Shown here: positions 16,286 to 20,097 of the stretch, piece by piece | Layout of the letters: each line of letters begins with the position of its first letter | Numbering within the stretch: position 1 is the stretch's first letter | Source of the DNA: Bacteroidota bacterium | GTDB taxonomy: Bacteria; Bacteroidota; Bacteroidia; Cytophagales; Cyclobacteriaceae | DNA length: 20,097 nt | Direction: 5' to 3' | NCBI GenBank assembly: GCA_003242315.1 | Contig: QGUY01000040.1 | Coordinates: 1-20,097, forward strand | Program-made: the position numbers and the translations under genes | The notes under the pieces: generated by a model | Database searches by the model: none | Told to the model about the DNA's origin: nothing | What the model saw: only the letters and a program-made list of their open reading frames with translations

Positions 16286-18457
16286 TTGGACAGGCACAGG
16301 GATCATAATGCCATTTTTCGCCGGTTTTTCAGGATTTTAATCCTCGCCGTTTTCGTCGTTTTGCTCGGAGCGCCCGCGTACTCCCAGGAACGCCGGGGCG
16401 ACAGGCCCGTACGCAATACGGGGAAAATCCGCGAAACCAGGATAAAAACGCGCGATAAGCAGGGTGATCGTCCCCGAACCAGGGACGTGGCAGGACGTCG
16501 TGTGAGGACAAAAAACAAGTCCTCCGCCGAGCGCGCCAACGCTGCCTACCCAGCTCCCAAGGCGGCCCGCGCCGCAGCGAGAGTCCGTGATGGCGATCGG
16601 CCCGGAAAGCCGGTGGCGCCGATAATGAGCTCGCGCCCCCGCGATACGCAAAGAGCGTGGAGCAACGGCATTTATGGTCGTCGCGTACACGTGCGGTCGG
16701 CTACCGGAAAGGCAAGCAACGTGTACTCCAACAAGGCCCAACTCGCCTATCTCAAGGCTGTTCAACGTGACCCTGGTGACAACGGCAAAGGAAAAAAACG
16801 CGTCACCCCTCGCTCGGCTTCGCGCGCGTACATCCGTCATACCAGCATTAATCCCATCGCGCGCTTCTCCCGAAAGCATAAGCGTGGCGATCAGGCACGA
16901 CTCACCGATCCGGCAGGAAGGCTTCCGCGGGGCAAGAACTATCAGACACCCGCTCAGCCCATCGTCCAGCCACGTGATCCTTACCGAGGACGCAAGCGCG
17001 TGGGCGACGATAAGCCTTATCGTGGATACTCCCAGGTGCTGTCCACAGGAGTACGAACGCCGAAAGCCTGGAAAGGCGACATAACAGGAAGGAGAATCCG
17101 GAGAACCGATCCCCGAACACAAATAGAGACGGGCGGCCGGCTGCCGACCCGCATACAAGCCTCGGAGCCACGCTCTGGCGACCGCAGAATGCATCCCCAT
17201 CGCAGAGGAACGGGATACAAAAGTGCAACGGTACCGGGCGAAAAGAGGCCAGGGGCAATGCTCGCGGGCAAGCCGCCGGGCATGGGGATCATTGGTGTCG
17301 GAGGACTCACTGTCCGTACCAAGAGGCAAACACCGCTTACGCCCCAGCGCGCCGGCAAGAGTCGCAGTGGGAGGCTATGGAATAATCAAGGCAAGCCACT
17401 TCCAACAAGGCAGCCATCGGGTGCCAGTCTCGGTGCGGGTACTTTCCAGGGCAACATGAAATGGCGTGAACCGCTTACACCCAGAAGAGCTGGCAAGAGC
17501 CGAAGTGGCGTGCTCTGGAATAACAAAGAACAACCGCTGCCTCCCAAGCCCGCATCGGCGTCAGATATCCGCGCCGGAGCGTTTCAGGGTAATGTGAAGT
17601 GGAGGCCACCACTCACGCCGCGACGAGCAGGAAAGAGCAAGAGCGGCGTCCTGTGGAACAACAACGAGCGGCCTATCCAGGGCAAGCCACCGACCAACAC
17701 CGACGCACGCGCGGGTGCATTCCAGGGGAATATGAAACTGAAACGACCGCTCAAGCCCAGAAACGCCGGCGAAAGTGTAAGTCGTGAAGGGTGGAACAAC
17801 GACGGTCAACCGCTGGTCGGCAAGGCCCCTCCGCGGACCATCCGAACGCAAGCCATCTTTCAGGGTAACATCAAGGGCGGCAGGCCCCTTGAACACCGGA
17901 ACACCGGGAAGAGCGTGAGTGGACAACTTTGGAACAACAAAGAAAAGCCCATCCAAAGCAAGCCACCTTCTGATGTGCATGTGGCCGCATTTCGCTACAA
18001 GGGCAACGTGCGGTTGACGCGATTCGGCAGGAGCTATGTGCCCAATCCCAATGCTGCTGACGAGGCTTTGAAGAAGGCGAAGCCCGAAAAGAATACTTTC
18101 GATGTCGCAGAAATCCGGAGCCGGACCGTTGCGTACAAGTACGTCCGAAACCCGAGCGGTGCCGACGATGCGCTGAAGGTGCGCGAACCCGGACGCGCAT
18201 TCGCTATGGCATCGGCGTATCAGGGTAATATCCGTATGAGCAAATTCAAGCTCTTCAGCAAGAGCGACCTCCACCCTGACGCCCGGTTCGTCAAGATCAA
18301 CAAGAACAACGTCAAGGGCGAAAAGGACGCGCTCACCGGTTTCAAGTTATGGTGGACAAAGACATTCAAGAAGAATGATACCCAGCCGGAGCACGTAAAG
18401 CAAAAGGTAGGCAAACCCCGGTACGACAAGGGAGAAGCGGGTCTCTGGTACGACTAA
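16286..18457 (+). CDS. Exported, very basic protein with five 46-residue repeats; function unknown
   Basis: I do not recognise a characterised family. The 723-residue product begins with a signal peptide: basic residues, a hydrophobic core ILILAVFVVLLGAP (17-30), and likely cleavage after AYS (33). Residues 34-340 are rich in Arg, Lys, Gly and Pro, with recurring GDRP and GRRVR-like motifs. Residues 341-570 are five tandem repeats, each with FQGN-like, PLTPRRAGKS and LWNN motifs. Two shorter repeats follow, YVPNPNAADEAL (584-595) and YVRNPSGADDAL (619-630), then a C-terminal part with GFKLWWTKTF and the end GLWYD. I find no cysteine. No ATG fits in frame; TTG at 16286 is the only reasonable start and precedes the whole signal peptide, but it is uncertain. 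A periplasmic or surface role, perhaps binding an acidic polymer, is only inferred from the charge. An outer-membrane barrel gene follows after 110 bp. Confidence 0.85.
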   Translation: MDRHRDHNAIFRRFFRILILAVFVVLLGAPAYSQERRGDRPVRNTGKIRETRIKTRDKQGDRPRTRDVAGRRVRTKNKSSAERANAAYPAPKAARAAARVRDGDRPGKPVAPIMSSRPRDTQRAWSNGIYGRRVHVRSATGKASNVYSNKAQLAYLKAVQRDPGDNGKGKKRVTPRSASRAYIRHTSINPIARFSRKHKRGDQARLTDPAGRLPRGKNYQTPAQPIVQPRDPYRGRKRVGDDKPYRGYSQVLSTGVRTPKAWKGDITGRRIRRTDPRTQIETGGRLPTRIQASEPRSGDRRMHPHRRGTGYKSATVPGEKRPGAMLAGKPPGMGIIGVGGLTVRTKRQTPLTPQRAGKSRSGRLWNNQGKPLPTRQPSGASLGAGTFQGNMKWREPLTPRRAGKSRSGVLWNNKEQPLPPKPASASDIRAGAFQGNVKWRPPLTPRRAGKSKSGVLWNNNERPIQGKPPTNTDARAGAFQGNMKLKRPLKPRNAGESVSREGWNNDGQPLVGKAPPRTIRTQAIFQGNIKGGRPLEHRNTGKSVSGQLWNNKEKPIQSKPPSDVHVAAFRYKGNVRLTRFGRSYVPNPNAADEALKKAKPEKNTFDVAEIRSRTVAYKYVRNPSGADDALKVREPGRAFAMASAYQGNIRMSKFKLFSKSDLHPDARFVKINKNNVKGEKDALTGFKLWWTKTFKKNDTQPEHVKQKVGKPRYDKGEAGLWYD
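17306..17995 (+). repeat. Five tandem 138-bp (46-residue) coding repeats
   Basis: The period is exact: the tryptophan of LWNN or GWNN falls at residues 365, 411, 457, 503 and 549, and the first residue of the FQGN-like motif at 341 (diverged, LTVR), 387, 433, 479 and 525. A sixth start, YKGN at 571, is diverged and a related YQGN occurs at 645. The second and third copies are most alike (PLTPRRAGKS, SGVLWNN), and the fourth and fifth have drifted. No insertion or deletion occurs between copies, which suggests that length is under selection. The DNA copies differ clearly, so expansion was not recent. Confidence 0.9.
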
Positions 18458-18486
18458 TCCGCTATGCGAAGTTGCCGGACAATGCA

Positions 18487-18500
18487 GGAAATGCATTTCC
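18487..18500. promoter_or_regulatory. Perfect 14-bp palindrome upstream of the barrel gene
   Basis: GGAAATGCATTTCC is fully self-complementary. It lies 30 bp after the repeat-protein stop and 23 bp before the candidate -33 element of the next gene. With no loop it would be a poor RNA hairpin and it has no following T run, so an operator is more likely than a terminator. No regulator is known for it here. Confidence 0.3.
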
Positions 18501-18522
18501 CATGGCAAACCATTAATTCCCT

Positions 18523-18552
18523 TTTGCGGTATGGTATTAAATCATAACTTTA
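18523..18552 (+). promoter_or_regulatory. Candidate promoter of the outer-membrane barrel gene
   Basis: TTTG (18523-18526), an 18-bp spacer and TAACTTTA (18545-18552) fit the Bacteroidota -33/-7 layout with one mismatch in TAnnTTTG. Transcription would begin near 18558, just before the ATG at 18568. This suggests that the barrel gene can be expressed separately from the repeat-protein gene upstream. Confidence 0.4.
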
Positions 18553-18567
18553 AGGAAGTCATTTGGT

Positions 18568-19302
18568 ATGTTGGCTAGAATCTTCACATGCTTGATCGCC
18601 GCGGGTCTGGTGGCGCTGGTCGTATCCCCCGTTCATGCACAAACGCAGGACAGCTACGAATACCAATCGGAGTTTACGTGGGGAATTAACAAGAATACTT
18701 CAGGAGGCCTCATTGGCGGGTTCGTTTTCAAGAAGGCGCGGAAGCTTACAGACCGTCAGCTCGAAACCTTCGGCCTGGAGATCATGAATGTGAAGCACCC
18801 CCAGGAGCGCAAGGTCAACTCTACTACTACCGGCAACTTCTTCATCCTCGGAAAAAGCAACTACCTGTACGCGATCCGGCTGCAGTACGGTCGCGATCTT
18901 ATCCTTTTCAAAAAGGCGCCTCAACAGGGCGTTGAGATCAAAGCGGTATTTGCCGCAGGCCCCTCCATCGGAGTCGTCGCACCTTACTACGTTGAGCGTG
19001 CTTCGGACAGTGGATATGGCTTTACCATTCACGAGCAGTACAAGCCCGGCATGGACGTCATCTCAATCTATGGCACCGGGCGTCTCTTCGAGGGCATAGG
19101 CGACTCAAAGCTGAAGCTGGGAGGCAATCTCAAGGCCGCTCTGAATTTCGAGTTGGGGACAAATAAGAACCAGGTAACGGGCTTTGAGGCTGGGTTCCTC
19201 GTGGATGCGTATACAAGCGAAATTATTTTGGTTCCCGAGGCGCGAAATTATTCTGTGTATCCCACGCTCTTTATTACCCTGTTCTACGGAGCACGGAAAT
19301 AG
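18568..19302 (+). CDS. Probable outer-membrane beta-barrel protein, function unknown
   Basis: The 244-residue protein starts with a clear signal peptide (basic LAR, hydrophobic 5-20, likely cleavage after VHA at 24, mature end QTQDSYEY). The rest alternates polar and hydrophobic residues with many Gly and Tyr, for example NYLYAIRLQYGRDLILF, and ends in YPTLFITLFYGARK, an alternating segment like the last strand of an outer-membrane barrel. The size would suit a barrel of roughly eight to ten strands; this count is an estimate. No enzymatic motif is seen. ATG at 18568 is well placed after a candidate promoter, with GGAAG nine bases before it. It lies between the repeat-protein gene and a TonB gene, a context that suggests an envelope function. 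The name PorT-like or OmpW-like could be proposed, but no diagnostic motif supports either. Confidence 0.85.
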   Translation: MLARIFTCLIAAGLVALVVSPVHAQTQDSYEYQSEFTWGINKNTSGGLIGGFVFKKARKLTDRQLETFGLEIMNVKHPQERKVNSTTTGNFFILGKSNYLYAIRLQYGRDLILFKKAPQQGVEIKAVFAAGPSIGVVAPYYVERASDSGYGFTIHEQYKPGMDVISIYGTGRLFEGIGDSKLKLGGNLKAALNFELGTNKNQVTGFEAGFLVDAYTSEIILVPEARNYSVYPTLFITLFYGARK

Positions 19303-19311
19303 GCCTAAAAT

Positions 19312-19333
19312 CAGTTTTTGTGTTTCAAAACTG
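19312..19333. other. Small inverted repeat between the barrel and tonB genes
   Basis: CAGTTTT (19312-19318) and AAAACTG (19327-19333) are perfectly complementary around an 8-base loop. The hairpin is AT-rich and not followed by a T run, so it would be a weak terminator for the barrel gene at best. It overlaps the region expected for the -33 element of the next promoter, so an operator role is also possible. Confidence 0.3.
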
Positions 19334-19344
19334 TGACTATTTGC

Positions 19345-19352
19345 TAACTTTG
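19345..19352 (+). promoter_or_regulatory. Candidate -7 promoter element of the tonB-family gene
   Basis: TAACTTTG matches the Bacteroidota TAnnTTTG consensus exactly and lies 27 bp before the ATG at 19380. The nearest upstream TTG (19318-19320) is 24 bp away, slightly longer than usual spacing. The leader after the expected start is A-rich and lacks a Shine-Dalgarno sequence, as is normal in this phylum. Confidence 0.55.
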
Positions 19353-19379
19353 GTATTCTATCGGTAAAAATCTAAACCT

Positions 19380-20063
19380 ATGGAACCCAAGAAGACCGAA
19401 AAAGCCGATCTCACGAAGAAAAGCGGGCTGTTTTTCAATATTGGGCTTGTGGTCGCTCTCTTGATCGCTGTATTCGCCTTTGAATACAAGGTCCGCGACA
19501 GATCCGATGTGGATGATCTTGCCCGCAATAATAACGTCTTCGAAGAGATCATTGAGGTGCCTCCCACGGAGCAGCCGCCTCCACCTCCCCCGAAAGTACA
19601 GCAGCCCCAGATCGTTGAGGTTCCTGATGAAGAGGTGATTGAGGAGGAGATCGAAATCGACATGGATAACGAAATCACCGAAGAAACTAAGGTTGAGGTG
19701 ATTACCATCCAGCCGCAGGAAGTTGAAAAGGAAGACCCGAACGAAATCTTCCTCGTGGTGGAAGAAACAGCGGCTCCTATCGGCGGCATGAATGCGTTCT
19801 ATGAATACGTGGCTAAGGCCATGCAAGGCAAGTACCCGGCACAGGCCCGCCGTATGGGTATCGAAGGTCGTGTATTCGTAGAGTTCGTCGTTGAGAAGGA
19901 CGGTTCACTCACTGACGTCAAAGCCATCAAGGGTATTGGCGCCGGCTGCGATGAACTTGCCGTAAACGTCGTTAAGAACGCTCCGAAGTGGAAGCCCGGA
20001 AAGCAAAGAGGTAAGCCCGTACGTCAAAAGATGGTGCTTCCGATTGTCTTCAAGCTGAACTAA
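19380..20063 (+). CDS. TonB-family energy transducer protein
   Basis: TonB-like proteins pass the energy of the inner-membrane proton gradient (via ExbB/ExbD) to outer-membrane receptors. The 227-residue protein has the standard order. A short cytoplasmic N-terminus is followed by one membrane anchor (about 17-34), a proline-rich stretch (PPTEQPPPPPPK, 61-72), a periplasmic linker, and a TonB C-terminal domain (about 148-226) with YPAQARRMGIEGRVFVEFVV, WKPG (204-207) and a final IVFKL strand. The linker at 78-120 is strongly acidic (many Glu and Asp) rather than made of Lys-Pro and Glu-Pro repeats. No exbB or exbD is visible, although they could lie beyond the window. Its candidate promoter is separate from that of the barrel gene. 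Which receptor it serves is unknown; many Bacteroidota carry several such proteins. Confidence 0.94.
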   Translation: MEPKKTEKADLTKKSGLFFNIGLVVALLIAVFAFEYKVRDRSDVDDLARNNNVFEEIIEVPPTEQPPPPPPKVQQPQIVEVPDEEVIEEEIEIDMDNEITEETKVEVITIQPQEVEKEDPNEIFLVVEETAAPIGGMNAFYEYVAKAMQGKYPAQARRMGIEGRVFVEFVVEKDGSLTDVKAIKGIGAGCDELAVNVVKNAPKWKPGKQRGKPVRQKMVLPIVFKLN

Positions 20064-20072
20064 GGAACAACA

Positions 20073-20097
20073 AATCGCAAATCACTAATCGCAAATC
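20073..20097. repeat. Short direct repeat AATCGCAAATC, cut by the window end
   Basis: AATCGCAAATC occurs at 20073-20083 and again at 20087-20097 with a period of 14 bp, starting ten bases after the tonB-family stop. The window ends on the second copy, so its full length is unknown. It could be the start of an intergenic tandem or dispersed repeat. Confidence 0.6.

Noticed and set aside
16337..17329. A 330-residue open frame opposite the repeat-protein gene, on the minus strand
   Set aside because: It is rich in Arg, Ser, Cys and Pro, with no recognisable motif, and lies fully inside a frame with signal peptide and repeats. GC-rich third positions explain it.
17306..17995. A CRISPR array or DNA-level satellite
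   Set aside because: The 138-bp period is a whole number of codons, keeps the reading frame, and copies differ at DNA level while protein motifs persist; this is a protein repeat.
17561..18274. A 237-residue open frame opposite the 46-residue repeats
   Set aside because: Its apparent repeats mirror the coding repeats on the other strand; there are no family features of its own.

Overview
The window looks like ordinary chromosomal DNA of a member of the Bacteroidota, most likely the order Cytophagales; the genus is not determined. This rests on exact or near matches to the Bacteroidota -7 promoter element (TAnnTTTG) before several genes, few clear Shine-Dalgarno sequences, a bacillithiol enzyme (BshC), a one-chain E1 alpha/beta 2-oxoacid dehydrogenase, a stand-alone MnmD, and a TonB-family protein beside a small outer-membrane barrel. 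No tRNA, rRNA, insertion sequence, phage gene or CRISPR array was seen.

Layout. Positions 1-3451 (plus strand) hold the 3' part of rimO, which carries a one-base frameshift near position 108, then bshC and a 5-formyltetrahydrofolate cyclo-ligase gene. This block meets a long minus-strand series whose last stop codon directly abuts the cyclo-ligase stop. Read in the direction of transcription, the minus-strand series is an M16 zinc peptidase, ispF and mnmD (three genes with overlapping ends, 14225 to 11777), a 257-bp gap, gltB and gltD (glutamate synthase, 11519 to 5475), a 58-bp gap with a candidate promoter and a perfect palindrome, then aguB and aguA (agmatine to putrescine, 5416 to 3452). 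A 55-bp AT-rich divergent spacer separates the M16 gene from a plus-strand gene for a fused E1 2-oxoacid dehydrogenase (14281-16254).

The right end (16286-20063, plus strand) encodes envelope proteins. The first is a very basic, cysteine-free exported protein of 723 residues with five tandem repeats of exactly 46 residues. The second is a 244-residue probable outer-membrane beta-barrel protein. The third is a TonB-family energy transducer with a strongly acidic linker. The window closes inside a short direct repeat (AATCGCAAATC, twice).

How the genes fit together: GltBD makes glutamate, and AguB and AguA, encoded just downstream, complete putrescine synthesis and release ammonia, so the minus-strand block joins nitrogen assimilation to polyamine synthesis. 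RimO and MnmD modify ribosomal protein S12 and tRNA. IspF serves isoprenoid synthesis, the cyclo-ligase folate, and BshC thiol redox balance. The part least explained by known families is the 46-residue-repeat protein with its barrel neighbour. It is the best candidate here for undescribed biology, but its function cannot be read from the sequence.
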